This document shows positions 1 to 11,437 of a stretch of DNA of 64,000 nucleotides, piece after piece. The translations under genes were made by a program, and so were the position numbers. The notes below the pieces were generated by a model. It searched no databases. It was not told the origin of the DNA and worked only from the letters and a program-made list of their open reading frames with translations. This DNA comes from Siphonodentalium dalli (taxonomy: Eukaryota > Mollusca > Scaphopoda > Gadilida > Siphonodentaliidae). Each line of letters starts with the position of its first letter. The stretch's first letter is position 1. The DNA is taken from assembly GCA_032622095.1 (NCBI GenBank), contig CP136062.1, positions 5,518,001 through 5,582,000 on the forward strand, written 5' to 3'.

Positions 1-1120
1 TAAATGTTTTCTCGATCTATGCATTACCGGTCAATACTCAATTCGGATCAAAAAGTACTCCAATATCTCTATTCTGCAAAATGGTATACCAGATGACAAT
101 ACTGTTACAGAAGAGACATAATTTCCAGACATCCACCATTCATAGCAACATAAAATATCAGACCTGTATGTTTAAGCTCGAACTTCAGTCGTTTCTTCCA
201 GTTCAATAGCTATATATCTCGAAATGATAACAACTTTCCCCATTATCGGAACTAAAAAAATGCCATGTGGCATATCTGTAATTTTTACCAAAATTGATAT
301 TGACTCTATATGAGTAAGGCTCCCTGTGTGAGACTCGCGTAATGACGCATATGTCTAAGAGAATACACCGACCGACACATGATCTCTAACCCTACACCAG
401 CGCAGCTACCATTATGAAAGGGATAACTAAATACATGTATCAATTAACTAATTCGCATGGTATGTATTGACTATATGTTTAGTAACAGTTAATATGCTTA
501 AAATATTCCTGCCAGCGAGCAACTTTCGGAAATTTGATTATCCCCTCACTGGTCTCATATCAGCGACATGCCCACACCCAAATGTGGACAATACATCGAC
601 AGAAACGGAAATGTCATGCTTGTCATGGTTTTGTGGCTACTGACTATTTTGGATAAATATTGTAATGGAAAAAATAATAAAAGAAATTATGCGCCACTCG
701 AGCCGAGATCAATTTGCCTACATCCGTACATGGGTTCAGTTGGGCACGAGCAATGATAGACGCTTGTAAGTTGTAGATCTAACCAAAGACAAAATGTAAA
801 GCGAACTCAATTGCAATTAAATTAAATACAATAAAAACATATAGGTAGCTCAAATTTTTCAAGAAACGCGAACGCGACGTATATGTAATCGAGCATATAA
901 ATATGTGTTACTAGTCAATTCGACTAAGGAAGTATGAATAACTTTGTGCGGAACCACATAACAATCAATTAATTTGACTTAACAACTGACGGAAGCACTT
1001 TGTGCATTAATCTGATTAATGCACATCGGGAAACTTGAGTGTCAATTAGAGATGAATGTGTCTATTTATTGAAAATGAAACCGAAATAAAACCGAGAATT
1101 TGGTAAACCGAACATCACTA
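1..1120. other. Intergenic, nothing recognised
   Basis: AT-rich sequence without a recognisable exon, RNA gene or mobile-element terminus. The only ATG-initiated frame of note (568-756) has no splice context or family motif that I can see. Confidence 0.6.
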
Positions 1121-1860
1121 GTGACGATCGGATGAGAGATGTTGCCTGTATGGGGTGCCAAAGGATTTACAATAGTCTTAGTGTAAAATCCAAGCCATAT
1201 TTAATTTTTTACAAAATTCGGATACAATGGCAAGCCCTCATCTAGAGGTCACTCCGAGGATACATTTGAAATGTTGTGATGATTGGATGAGAGATGTGGC
1301 CTGCATGGTGTGCCAAATAATTTAGTGATGCAAAGAGTAAACCACAAGACGGCTGCCAGTGGCCATGTTTTTCATCGAATATCGTTCAACTTCAATAGCT
1401 CCCATCTAGAGTTTATCCCAAACATGCATGTACATGTACATTTTCAAAACAGCTCACTAATAGTTGTGGGCTGCATGGTGTGCCAATTGATTCAAATTTG
1501 AAATTTAATATGGTTAGATCCCATAATGATGTCACCCGACGATCCATAAGAAGTTTGCTGACTATTGGATGAGAGGTGTTATATGTAGGGTGTGCTAAAA
1601 GATTTAGTCGTACATAGAGTAAAATCCAGGATGGCCGTTAGAAGCTATGTTTTTTAACAGAATAACAAAAAAATGTAAAGCCACCGCGATGATCTATATG
1701 AAGTTTGGTGACGATCGGATAAGAGATGTGGCCTGTGGGTGTGATAAAGCAATTGTGAAAGCCCTCCTGGTGCCAAACCTCCAACAAAATTTCGACAGAG
1801 TCCAATAACCCTTGTTGAGATATATGAGCGGACGGACGGAATTCCAACATGTTCAGATAT
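1121..1860 (-). repeat. Degenerate ~150-180 bp tandem repeat, minus orientation
   Basis: About four diverged copies are seen, marked by GATCGGATGAGAGATGTGGCC, ATGGTGTGCCAAA, TTTAGT.ATGCAAAGAGTAAA and GGCC/GCC...CATGTTTT near 1130, 1280, 1560 and 1710. The reverse complement of the repeat at 24.66-25.99 kb contains the same order of words (GCCAAACAATTTAGTCATGC, AAAGAGTAAAAT, GGTGGCCATGTTTT, CTCGTTCCCATCTACATG). The two blocks are therefore members of one dispersed family in opposite orientations. No coding role is visible. Confidence 0.6.
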
Positions 1861-4240
1861 ACAAAGAGTGAACAATGTCAATGTACCCTCTTTTGAAAGC
1901 CCCCCCCCTGATAACAAACCTGCATACCTAATTTCAACTAAATCCGATGTCCCCAAGGCACGGACAGATTCATGTAGTCCAATATACCCCCATCTTGTGG
2001 GAGGGTATAAAAATACTTTTGTAGAATTATGGGGGCATGCCCAGTTATGCGACTAGCTGATTTATTTGAAAGCATTGGTAATATGTAAGCCTATAATAGG
2101 CCCGGCCCAAACTGACATGGAACAATTATCAGATATGTAGTAAACATGAGGTACCCCACCCCAGGGGTCAACTAAAATATCATAAATAAGATACTAATAT
2201 TGCAAACTTGTTATAGCAAGGGTTATCAATTACAACATTTAAGAAGTGTTGACATTATATTTTCCAAATAAAAGTCTGAAGAAACCAGGAAGTTTAATGA
2301 TGAAACTTACACATTAATACAATTTATGTTCAATTTTAAGGGTGCAAAAAAATGGACATTTTATTTGTCTGTACCCTTTTATTTTAACAGTAGCATTAGA
2401 ACTTATGAAAGTTAAATGTGTATGAACAAAACAAGTACACAATAAAGTTATGTGCATGTTGGAAAATCAAATATTTAAGCTTAATTTTGCTCAGCTCTTT
2501 ATTCAAGACAGGCAGCATTAAATTTTCTTTCTAGGAGAACAGGCAGCATTACATTTTCTTTATAGGATAACTGCAGGTTCCTAGTGATTCCTCAATAGGC
2601 TAGTGGATTGATAGCCCATTCTCTTGCATGATTGGCTTTTACAATTAAATTTTTGGTTCCGTTTTCTCTCCTCTCAGCTTTCATTCTCATTACCGGTAGT
2701 CACATGTCGCTGTAAAGAGAGAATACAATTGTGTTAATATTGAACAAAATTATATGCCCAGAACAATAACTTCATATTAACTTGATATAAATTTTAAGAT
2801 AACCCCCAATGTGATAATGGATACATGTCATGACTACATTTGTTAACTATGGAATATTCAGCCCTTTTCAAGATTATTTGTCTCACACAAAGATCCCATT
2901 TGTTCACTATGTGTAGACATATCTGTGGTTGTCACTACCCCCCCCCCCCTACACCATGAATCATGAATACCAGTTGATGGATTGTGGTGGTTTATGCACA
3001 CCGGTTAAGAAAATATATAATTATTTGCAATATGTGCAAATTTCTTCAGTCATGATATTGAAGAAAAAACACCAAAATGAGTCAGCATGGTTAAGAAATA
3101 ATAAAATTGTTACAGTTTGATGCTATAACAGCTGTTTGCCAGTCGTTTTTGAGTCATGAACATATGTTAAAACCTAAAATGAATATGAATCCCATTTACC
3201 AGTTTTCAGAGGGGGTATGAATTATATGAATTATAGGTACCGTAGGTAGTAGGCTCTTACTGATGTAATAGTTTGTCCCCCACCCATATCATTTCTTTTC
3301 TCACTCATCTTATATTATTCTGGCCTGAAAAGTGTCTTCTCATTTCATAACACACTACAGTCAAATAAGTGGGGAAAACATAGCACAGGGGATATACTCA
3401 TGGCGGGGAATATTCCCCAGGGCCCGGGGAGGTATCATTGTACACCAGTATCACTTTAAAATCCCCTTTGTCATATCATGCATGCCATTTATAAGTGGGA
3501 GTGTCAAGCCTCATATCTCAACTATGCAGCAGGGTAGCATTACTAAGTTTACCCTCTGGGGAGTTCATTCTGCAAATGAAAGACACACTATTTCAAGGCG
3601 TGTTCATTCAACATGGAGCACAATGTTGCATGATAAACTGTCATTTTGTTTAGAAGTTGCAACTAATTCAATTTGATGATTGCAATTCCAATACTACCTG
3701 CCAGAGGAAGATATACTGGAATTGGGAATGAAGAAACTGTTAAATATCACAGGGGCTGTATAGTTTTGCGCTCTGTTGTACTTTCCACCCCATCCCAATC
3801 GCATTGTCATTGTGCATGGTCCCTATATACATGAACGCTACGCGCATATATCGGGTGGTGTGTAAAGGATATTAAGGGCGAGTGGGGGTCCGGGACAGGC
3901 AATTGGGGGGCTGTAGCAGAGAGCACCACAATCCCCTGTGTTGAATATCAACAAGGAATATTGAGACATTAAATGCACCGAGTTTTGGTATAGAAGGAAA
4001 CTAGCATTTCTAGAGCACAGTTTCCCAAAGTTTAGAGCAAAATGGAGTGTCACAGATTAGCATACACGTGTATGCACGCTTTTTAATAACGTAGTTCTAA
4101 AATAGTAAAATCACCACAAAAGCATAAAACGCCAACCAACACGTTGTTTAATACAAATGTTACAACTATTATGATACACATCTTAGGGTGAAATAAGGAT
4201 ATCCCATATTCATGCAAGGCCATTTTCACATATATTCCTT
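1861..4240. other. Intergenic, nothing recognised
   Basis: No exon or RNA gene is supported. It holds short poly-C tracts (around 1903-1911 and 2938-2949) and AT-rich DNA. The frame at 3332-3676 has no recognisable motif and is best treated as chance. Confidence 0.5.
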
Positions 4241-4242
4241 AT

Positions 4243-4462
4243 TAGCGCTTAAACGGAAATAAATTAAATTATTTGAGCTTAAGCGCAAATGATCGTTAAG
4301 CGCAAATAATTATTAGTAGTTTCTGATGGGTTGCGCTTAAGTGCAAATACATGTAGGTTTCCATATTTGGGTAAATCCCATCGTATCAATGGGTTGAGCC
4401 ATTTAGTCATGTGGTGATGGGAATATCGAATTAGCCAATTCTATTTGCGATTAAGCGCAATT
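4243..4462. repeat. Cluster of TTTGCGCTTAAGCGCAAA-type palindromes
   Basis: Three 16-20 bp near-perfect palindromes lie at 4271-4290, 4331-4346 and 4443-4462, with further half-sites such as GTTAAGCGCAAAT at 4294-4306. The core TTGCGNTTAANCGCAA is shared with the palindromes at 17.9-19.1 kb, including the perfect TTGCGATTAATCGCAA at 18978. Function unknown; a relic of a palindromic repeat family is the simplest reading. Confidence 0.6.
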
Positions 4463-4780
4463 AATTATCTACACTTATTTATCCGAAAATAATTAAAAAT
4501 TAGGTCAAATAAATACAAAATCTGTATTCTCGGGCACCTCCCTCGTCACTGACATTTTCCTTTAAATAGCATCGTCGAACATTTTTTTCAATATTTTCTG
4601 TTAAAAATATTGGATTGGAACAAGGAAAATTTAAACATTTTCTGAAGTTTGTTTTCCAAATTTTGAGAAAAAAAATACAGCCTCCCTCCCTCTTCTAAAA
4701 AATGAGATATATTTGCTGAGAAGTGAGAACACATATAATGTATATGTATTTTAATCGTCCATAATTTTAATCGTCCATAA

Positions 4781-5207
4781 TTAGTGCTGAAAGGGTCACT
4801 ATCATCACGCGTTGTGTGGTTGAGTACCCTGCTTAATATTGTGTGCGGTCAAGAACCTCGCTTAACAAATCAGTCCGGTTGAGTACCTTGCTTTACAAAA
4901 TATCAAGATTCCCGATACCGTCTGCTAAATTGCTTTTATTTTTGGATAATTCCAATGTCCAAAACAAAATGAAAATGCAAGCTGGTGTGACATAAAGTCT
5001 AAAGACGCACCGTATCCTTACAATTAAATTGTTCTATGGTAGGCCTATATAAAATATCCCAGTAGTAGTGATCCCAGTAAGATATTTCTTAAAGTGCTGT
5101 ACTCAACTGCACTGATTCGTCAAGTGAGGTACTCGACCACACTTATTGTTACGCTGGGTACTCAACCGCAACTCGCGTGTTGATATTGACCCCTTCAGCA
5201 TTAGTAA
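4781..5207. mobile_element. MITE-like inverted-repeat element
   Basis: Left arm 4781-4896 and right arm 5091-5207 are imperfect reverse complements about 116 bp long, with about 195 bp between them. The outer ends match as GCTGAAAGGGTCA.TATCA.CACGCG against GCTGAAGGGGTCAATATCAACACGCG read on the other strand. Each arm contains about three ~37-bp subrepeats built on GGTTGAGTACC..GCTT. There is no coding capacity. The size and long terminal inverted repeats suit a non-autonomous DNA transposon or foldback element. A target duplication is not clear. Confidence 0.65.
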
Positions 5208-5421
5208 TATTATATAAGGAGAGGGCCACACCCTCCCAAATGGTAGTACCGGGGTTCAGGTGATTTATAAAGACATGGGAGGCCTTCGCGATGATATTGC
5301 CGCTAAAATAGTCATATCCGTTAAAACCGACAAAAACAGAAAGAATATTATAATATAGACATACTTTGTTCGTACGCTGTAATATGTAAACAGAAGCCAC
5401 ATCATGTTACAGTACATAAAA

Positions 5422-5638
5422 TAAAGAGTGTGCGATAACTCAACACCGGGGAGACCCAATATAGTCAACTTTGGTTAAAACTGCCTGTTTCTGACACCAT
5501 GTTGTTTACAACACACCGTATAGCGATTGCTAATTAATCCTCGCCACTCAAGATTTTGTTGTTGATTGGGTCAACGTGAATCACTCACCCAAAGAAATAG
5601 CCACAACGTTGAGTGTTTTGATTATCGCACACTCTTTA
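5422..5638. mobile_element. Short TIR element (possible TA-target MITE)
   Basis: A perfect 17-bp inverted repeat TAAAGAGTGTGCGATAA (5422-5438) faces its complement at 5622-5638, and a further partial inverted match (ACTCAAC/GTTGAGT) lies just inside. If the outer TA is the target duplication, the element is TA-AAGAGTGTGCGATAA...-TA. The interior (183 bp) has no coding signal. The TA call is ambiguous because the repeat itself ends in TA. Confidence 0.5.
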
Positions 5639-5870
5639 CGTGCTGAATTTACACAAAGTGTGTATTGTGTATCGTATTCATACTATCATTTTACTATATG
5701 TTAGTACCACATGTGATTAGTACGTCTATATTTTTAAGGACATTTTCATAATTTGTTAACTTTTATTTATAAATTAGAACCCACAACCAAGGCCACCTGT
5801 GCCTTTAAGAGGTACATGTATGCACAATTCACAAGTTTACCCACCGCATCCATGCCCCTGTTAATATGGT

Positions 5871-6179
5871 TATATGACGCCATGTGCGGCACGCTTTAAG
5901 GTGACTGTAAATGTTGTTTCAACGTTGGATTGAGGATTGCAGTATTTGCTCCTGCAATTCAGAAAGTGGGTGCAAATTATCATCATAAGTTGGGGTTGTT
6001 CTCAAACAAAATGTCCATGTGGATAGACTTACCGGTACTGTATGTCCAGTTAAACTTTATTCACATGCCCATATTAATGGAATGGAGATGGGACAGGATC
6101 TAAGTAAACTATCTGATTGTTCCAACATTTAAACAACAATTACAGTCACATTAAAGCGTGCCGCACATGGCGTCATATA
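5871..6179. mobile_element. MITE-like element with 49-bp TIRs
   Basis: Arms 5871-5919 and 6131-6179 are reverse complements over 49 bp with two mismatches, around a ~211-bp interior. The arms start TATATGACGCCATGTGCGGC and contain CACGCTTTAA. TATA flanks both ends outside TGACGCC/GGCGTCA, which would fit insertion at TA. It is about 310 bp with no ORF of interest. This is a non-autonomous DNA transposon candidate from structure only. Confidence 0.65.
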
Positions 6180-6420
6180 TGTCGCACGATATTAGACGCA
6201 GACCCTAAAGATCGGTGTGCGCACATGGGGTTACTACCATCGGACCTTAAGCACATGATGCGATCGGATCGTTCGATCTGGTTGTTTGTGTTCTCGTGAA
6301 TGCAGTGGATTATTTTTAAGGTGGTATACACGTAGGTCTACATTTGTGCATTTGTCGGAGGAAATGTAATAAGAATTTCCAATAACTACTAATATTATAA
6401 GTTTTCTACAGTCAACTTAC

Positions 6421-6490
6421 CTGATGTCCACATTGTTTTGTTGTTGTATTCAGCTGTAGCTACTTGAACTTGAAGCACGCTGGACGCCAT
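6421..6490 (-). CDS. Candidate first coding exon of an unidentified gene
   Basis: On the minus strand an ATG at 6490-6488 has a strong Kozak context (A at -3, G at +4) and opens a frame beginning MASSVLQVQVATAEY and ending KTMWTS plus one base. The exon ends exactly at CAG|GTAAGTTGAC, a perfect animal 5' splice donor (GT at 6420-6419). That gives 23 codons plus one nucleotide, so the next exon should start in phase 1. An in-frame upstream ATG exists 7 codons earlier in a poorer context, after in-frame TGA codons. I do not recognise the protein. A hydrophobic strand followed by Y-N-N...W is faintly like the start of an EVH1/WH1 domain, which is weak. No matching downstream exon was identified at lower coordinates; it may lie beyond position 1. 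Confidence 0.45.
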
Positions 6491-7590
6491 GATGTTTTTG
6501 AAATAAAACATGTGATCGCATCATGATCATATCATTAGTTGAATCTGATTGGCTACTGGATTCCAGTTCGCATCAATCGAATGTAATCTAAATTATTTGA
6601 TGTAGTCAGTCCGATAGCACGTATTACACTCATCCCTCCTATTTCATATGAACGGGCTCGAGAATGAGACCTGGATCCAGATCCTGGTAATTTTAGGTGT
6701 AAATCCAGCAGTCCATTGGCGTCTATCTCTTCGACATATCGACGATTGAATCATTTGTGTAATAGTGTAACATGATTACCTCAATGATTAATTATGTATC
6801 ACCTAAACTAATTAGAAAACAAAATAGAGACAGCACGTCTGGATATGTGCATTTTAGAAGTATGAAAGGCATTCCAAATATCCATTCCATTCGTACATAC
6901 AGCACAATGTTCTCTAGTCTACTCCGATTAAATTTGTCACAAGTTTGCGGATCAATAATGATGTTGGGCACGTGATTTGAAACCTATTATTTTTGTGTGT
7001 GGTTTATATTCAATTCGCGTGGACTTCTAGAACTAGCAGCATGGACAAGGCAATAATGACCCCCATCCAGAAAGGGAGAACACGGTTAACATGATATTGC
7101 GTAACTGGCGCACGATATCTTGACTGATTGTCTGTCGTGTATAAATTAAAGCGGAGCTCAAAGGTTATCGTTTCCGAAACGATATGCAACAAGTAGTCAG
7201 TTGTACAAATTCTTCATTCGTCGATTTCACTTTACCGTCGAACACCAGGTTCACCAATTAAAACGTACAATGCTAATACAAATCAGAATGTTTAATTAAG
7301 TAAGATGTCCATGCGTGACACCATTTTGGCAAACCCGCCATTGTGCAATTGTGACAGTATATGAATTATGTTTCATCGTCTTGCTGAACGTTTCAAGTTG
7401 CGTCCAATGTTGTGCAAATTTCTTTTGACAAATGGCCACTAGGCTCTATTCAAAATATAAACTGATGTTTCGCGCTATGGAAAATAATGTATCATTTGAA
7501 GGCGTGTTCAATAGCATGACAACGCACACACCCAAAACTAATCAGTATAATTCCACGGTCGCGTCACTATAGTTAGTTGATACACCCTCA
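6491..7590. other. Upstream/intergenic region, nothing firm
   Basis: It lies between two candidate exons on opposite strands (6421-6490 minus and 7634 plus), so it would be a shared 5' region if both are real. I see no clear TATA or initiator arrangement. Confidence 0.4.
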
Positions 7591-7633
7591 TGTTCAGGTT
7601 CAGTAAAAATGTAAAGCGATAGTCGAATGCGTC

Positions 7634-7798
7634 ATGGCTGAAGCACTACACAATGTACTTGAGCCACACATTAACAAGTCTCCAGATCGTGTACTATTCT
7701 GTGTTATGTTAAACGATATTAAGAATAACGACTCTAATTTATTAGGCCGGTACGGATTTAGTTTTCTAGATACTCCGCATGACCCAGCCGTCGAGTAA
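7634..7798 (+). CDS. Small ORF, weak GADD45/L7Ae-fold resemblance
   Basis: A 54-codon frame starts at an ATG with G at -3 and +4 and begins MAEALHNVLEPHINKSPD. The stretch N-K-S-P-D-R-V-L-F-C-V-M, followed by an acidic D-I-K-N-N-D loop, resembles the GADD45 core, where N-x-D-P-D-x-V-x-x-C-L-L leads into an acidic loop. It lacks the rest of the domain in this frame. A second piece in another frame (next entry) carries the expected following motifs, which would need an intron or a frameshift near 7790-7850. Seen: frame, Kozak and word order. Inferred: family. It could be a decayed copy or chance similarity. Confidence 0.25.
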   Translation: MAEALHNVLEPHINKSPDRVLFCVMLNDIKNNDSNLLGRYGFSFLDTPHDPAVE

Positions 7799-7970
7799 AC
7801 GTGTTTCAGTGGATAAAGGGGTCATTCCCATGTATGTAAGACTAGGCTGGATGCAGTTTTCCCTGAATTCTCACGTAGCAAGAAACGATCTTATTTGTGT
7901 AAAAGTCTCCACATTTCAGTCTTTCCACTGTATTATCGTTGGTTGGCAAACAAAACATGACGTGATATGA
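7779..7970 (+). CDS. Possible continuation of the GADD45-like candidate
   Basis: This open frame (another phase from the preceding ORF) reads Q-F-S-L-N-S-H-V-A-R-N-D-L-I-C-V-K-V, then F-H-C-I-I-V-G-W-Q. In GADD45 proteins the corresponding order is H-F-T-L-I-x-A-F-C-x-E-N-D-I...V, then a loop and L-H-C-V-L-V. The loop is missing here and the C-terminal half ends early at TGA 7968-7970. The 5' part of the frame may be intron. A further frame-0 piece ending V-N-D-E-N-L-S-K-L-L-Q-S (stop at 8187-8189) follows an ATTTTCTCCAG acceptor-like site and could be a third fragment. All family statements are inference from short motifs; random similarity is a real possibility. Confidence 0.2.
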   Translation: MTQPSSKRVSVDKGVIPMYVRLGWMQFSLNSHVARNDLICVKVSTFQSFHCIIVGWQTKHDVI

Positions 7971-8199
7971 ATTTATTTGTACCATTTGAGAGTTATGTGG
8001 CGACCCAAAACGAATAAGACAATAAAATCAAATTATATTATGCTTTTTCAACTGAAAATTGTAAACATTACGACAAAACCGAGTTGTTTTCAATTTCTTA
8101 CGGAAACTCAAATAACATTTTCTCCAGACACACGTGAGCATCTACTTCCAGTTAATGATGAAAATTTGTCAAAGTTATTGCAGAGTTAAACAAATATTT

Positions 8200-9160
8200 A
8201 CCAGCCACGACAAACGTCTTAATCAGCTGTCAGTAATGTTTTCTTAATCGTTGCCACCAAATATGCTAAATTTCAGTATTTGAACCATTCTAGGTGCATG
8301 TAATGCAAATCCTAGACAACATAAATTCGATTGGTATTATTAAAGAACTAAATATAGGACACCTATGTCACGTAGCCTAGTGGTGAACGTATAGTTGGCC
8401 GTATACAGGAACAAATGAAGAGTCCAGAAGATTTGATAACTTCTATATTTTATAAGCCTCTGCCGCCCGGTAAGCACAGTAGGTGGACGAACAGAGGAGT
8501 TGGTTGTTCGGTGGTCTAAGCGGGAGTGTCTCTGTATTTCTCGACACGAGTAGTTAATCCAACGTGTCCAAATAAGGTCTGAAATACCATGATACCCTTG
8601 TTTGTGATGTGTACCATACTATTGTTTACTATAGAATGATACTGGTTTGATCCGTCCTCACTTATACAATGGTTGATACCAGTCATAACCAATTAAGAAT
8701 ATGATCTTGTTAATTATGATTGTGTGTTCTTATACTATATCATTCACATCTCGACGTAATGTGCTTATCTATACAATTAACCCCAACATTACAATCACTG
8801 GAGAAAGGAAGTTTATCCTAGATCCGGAACACATGTAACAATAACTATACTATCGTATGTACTATCGGACAGACTCCCCCATTCAGAAGTTTGCAAGTAT
8901 GGGAAACTAAAGTTTGGGTAAATCCGAGCGTACAGAAGGTAGTTGGATCTAGGATCTATAATCGCAAAACCGAACCTGAAAAATCAACACATGGATATTC
9001 ATACACAAACAATCAACATTAAACGAAAATAGAGTTATTTATCCATGGCGAGTCTGGTAAACATTATGCCACAAGGTCACTGGAGTATCAGCGAACAGTT
9101 AGTTAATTATCCAAGAGGATGAGAATGAAGGCAAGTCCGGCAGGCGAATAGAAAGTGAGA
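8200..9160. other. Intergenic, nothing recognised
   Basis: No gene is supported. A lone tRNA A-box-like word (TAGCCTAGTGG, 8373-8383) has no matching B box at the right distance. Confidence 0.5.
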
Positions 9161-9168
9161 TAAATGTC

Positions 9169-9940
9169 CTATGTAGAATCATCAAACGAGTGTATCCATG
9201 GTCGGGTAATGAAAACAACATGTAACATCAGAATGTGCCAACTAGAGAAACACACATGAAGTACAGTTAATATCGACAGCAGCAACCAAGGAAGATAAAT
9301 GTCAGTGTCCATGCGGCGTGAGTGTATGCAGCAAACGATAGACAACATAGCTGGCAAGTTATCAGCGTCCATCGAGAGAGCAAGTATACATAGTAGGTCA
9401 TCGTACATAAATATAGAACTGTATGACGAGTGGAAAATGCACATGTTTGTATAGATATATTGTCAAAAACAGCACCAGAGATCGTTGGTACCTGGTCGCC
9501 AGCAGCAAGAGACGTTGAATCAATACGTAACTTGTAATGAGCTATGCAATTGTAATCAAGGTGCATGTGCGATCAAATTTAGTAACATCAACATCAGCGA
9601 TACTGGGAAACGATCCGGCAGCATATGCGTTATGTAGGTAACCATCTGCAGGAGCTATGTCGATGGCAGCGATGAGACGACTATGTGCGAGACATCGAGC
9701 GATGAAATGCAGTAACGAGTGTTCATTTTGTTCAGTCGGTGGAGTAGCTATGTCCGACATGATAGCGAGGACAGTGTCATGAACGGCCAAAGATGATGAG
9801 TATCGGTGGCGCTAGATGCGGTTGAAACACCAATGTCTGGTCGGGTCTGCGTGCCTGGTGTGTCAGCAAAGTGCACATTGGATTGTCCGTCCCGTGTGAC
9901 GTCATTAGATTGACTTACAGTACCAACCATTGATCGTGTT
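9169..9940 (-). pseudogene. Possible decayed coding region, unrecognised
   Basis: Three successive minus-strand open stretches overlap across 760 bp: 9930-9748, 9790-9542 and 9566-9267. The sequence is visibly richer in CG-containing codons than its AT-rich flanks, and the frame switches near 9790 and 9560, as expected of a frameshifted relic. Translated words include H-F-A-D-T-P-G-T-Q-T-R-P-D and L-L-H-F-I-A-R-C-L-A-H-S. I cannot assign a family, and no catalytic motif of a reverse transcriptase, integrase or transposase is visible. Chance open frames remain a fair alternative. Confidence 0.2.
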
Positions 9941-10600
9941 TGATGAACCCAAATTGTTCGAACCTAATGTCTGAATAATTTGTTTGTGACAATAACACAA
10001 TAAACCCACGATAGCTAATAAGCATCTGTAACCAAAACATGCGAGTCATGAAACGAAATCATTGACTCGTCGATGCAATTTGCATTTTCAAAAATGTGAA
10101 CGTGTCCGTAGAGCATTCCTGTAATATGTATGGAAGAATGGTCATGCAATAAATGATGGATATGCACATTAGGGAGGGTGGGTATATGATCAATAACATG
10201 TGACCATAGGCTTTAAAAATATATGTCTTGAATCATGACATTAAGGAAACCGCTATATACATATCACGCCATAGAATTCCCCAAAGTGGAATATTCGCTG
10301 AAGACAATTACTATGCGATAACCAAAAATTCCTGTCGCGACTACATTTATAATAAACTGATCATGTATTTATTTTGGTGTGAATTTATTGTTAAAATCGG
10401 GTGGATATCGTCCACCATTCCAGTAATATAACAATTAAATGTTAAATGTTAAATGTGAAATGTGCCACGCCCTGTTACTGAAAGCATACATGTCATTTGG
10501 ACATATATATATATGAAATGCCCTTTTCAACATCACCACCACAAGTATTAACTATACACATACCACAGCTGGAAATCACCAAAGAGAGATAACTCTATTA
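9941..10600. other. Intergenic, nothing recognised
   Basis: AT-rich sequence with a short (AT) run near 10503-10513 and a GTTAAAT tandem near 10438-10456. No gene evidence. Confidence 0.5.
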
Positions 10601-10604
10601 CACT

Positions 10605-10868
10605 ATCACTAGAAATTTCTATCAACTTGCGTCCCAAAGGGAGGAATTTTGACAGGAAATGTCGCCATTAACCCATGGCTCATTGCCCATTTGGTAGGGT
10701 TCTTTATCATGCACATGTGATTGCCGCTTAATGACACCTCATCAAGGCATACACAGTACAGTTCGGAGCTCCCGACTTGTTTTTGTCGAGAATCGAGATA
10801 AATTGATCCCGGGTCCAAGCGAAGCCTATGGCCGATAGTCGAACACGCTAACCACTTGGCCATCCAAC
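10605..10868 (-). mobile_element. tRNA-derived SINE, minus strand
   Basis: Read on the minus strand from 10868, the head GGATGGCCAAGTGGTTAGCG carries a good pol III A box (TGGCCAAGTGG, plus-strand 10851-10862). Then comes a tRNA-like GTTCGACTATCGGCC arm and a weaker B-box region with GGACCCGGGATC. The body continues TTGATGAGGTGTCATTAAGC...ATAAAGAACCC, and the tail is undefined near 10605. The head resembles a Ser/Leu-type tRNA-derived invertebrate SINE. The degenerate B box and lack of a folded acceptor stem argue against a functional tRNA. Confidence 0.6.
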
Positions 10869-11437
10869 TCCAGCAACGCTTTCACTTTCACCGCTTTCAC
10901 TTTCAAATTATATAATTAAAAATACAAAATTTAATAGCAATGCATGGCAATATTTCTCAATAACTTGAATAATTTCACATTACTAGCATCTCTTTCCTTT
11001 TGTCAAAATCAAGACAAGAGACGAGTTATGTTACTTTAACAAAACTAGCACTAGAAGTATTTACATTCACGTTAACCTAAGGTGAATGTATCTATAATCC
11101 TTGAATTCACGATGTGTAAATGTGATCACGGTAATACGGCATTCACCGGCAATCTAGTAATTATAATCAGATAAGTTTGAACTAAGTAACGGTAAACACC
11201 CGTTGAACAGACGATGTCAGAATAATTCCTCGCTTACGAGATGAAGCCTAATTTAGTAATTACCGCTATACTACTTTCTTAGTAGTAGTACTACTAAAAA
11301 GTTCCACTGTTGTTGAATCATAAAGTCATACACATGCTGCCTACACGATAATCATTCTCTTTTCATTTCAATTTCAATGATTTTCTTCATTTTTGTTTTG
11401 AGAATTGTCCCGACCTTGGAGGTACAACCGGAAATGT
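10869..11437. other. Left flank of the satellite
   Basis: AT-rich DNA with a small palindrome built on TTAGTAGTAGTACTACTAA near 11279-11297. No gene evidence. Confidence 0.5.

Noticed and set aside
360-400. Telomere-like CTAACCCTA word
   Set aside because: A single occurrence, no tandem TTAGGG array.
8373-8383. A-box-like TAGCCTAGTGG as a tRNA or SINE
   Set aside because: No B box within the expected 30-70 bp.
10781-10868. Functional tRNA gene
   Set aside because: The B box is degenerate and no full cloverleaf with acceptor stem can be formed; a SINE body follows.
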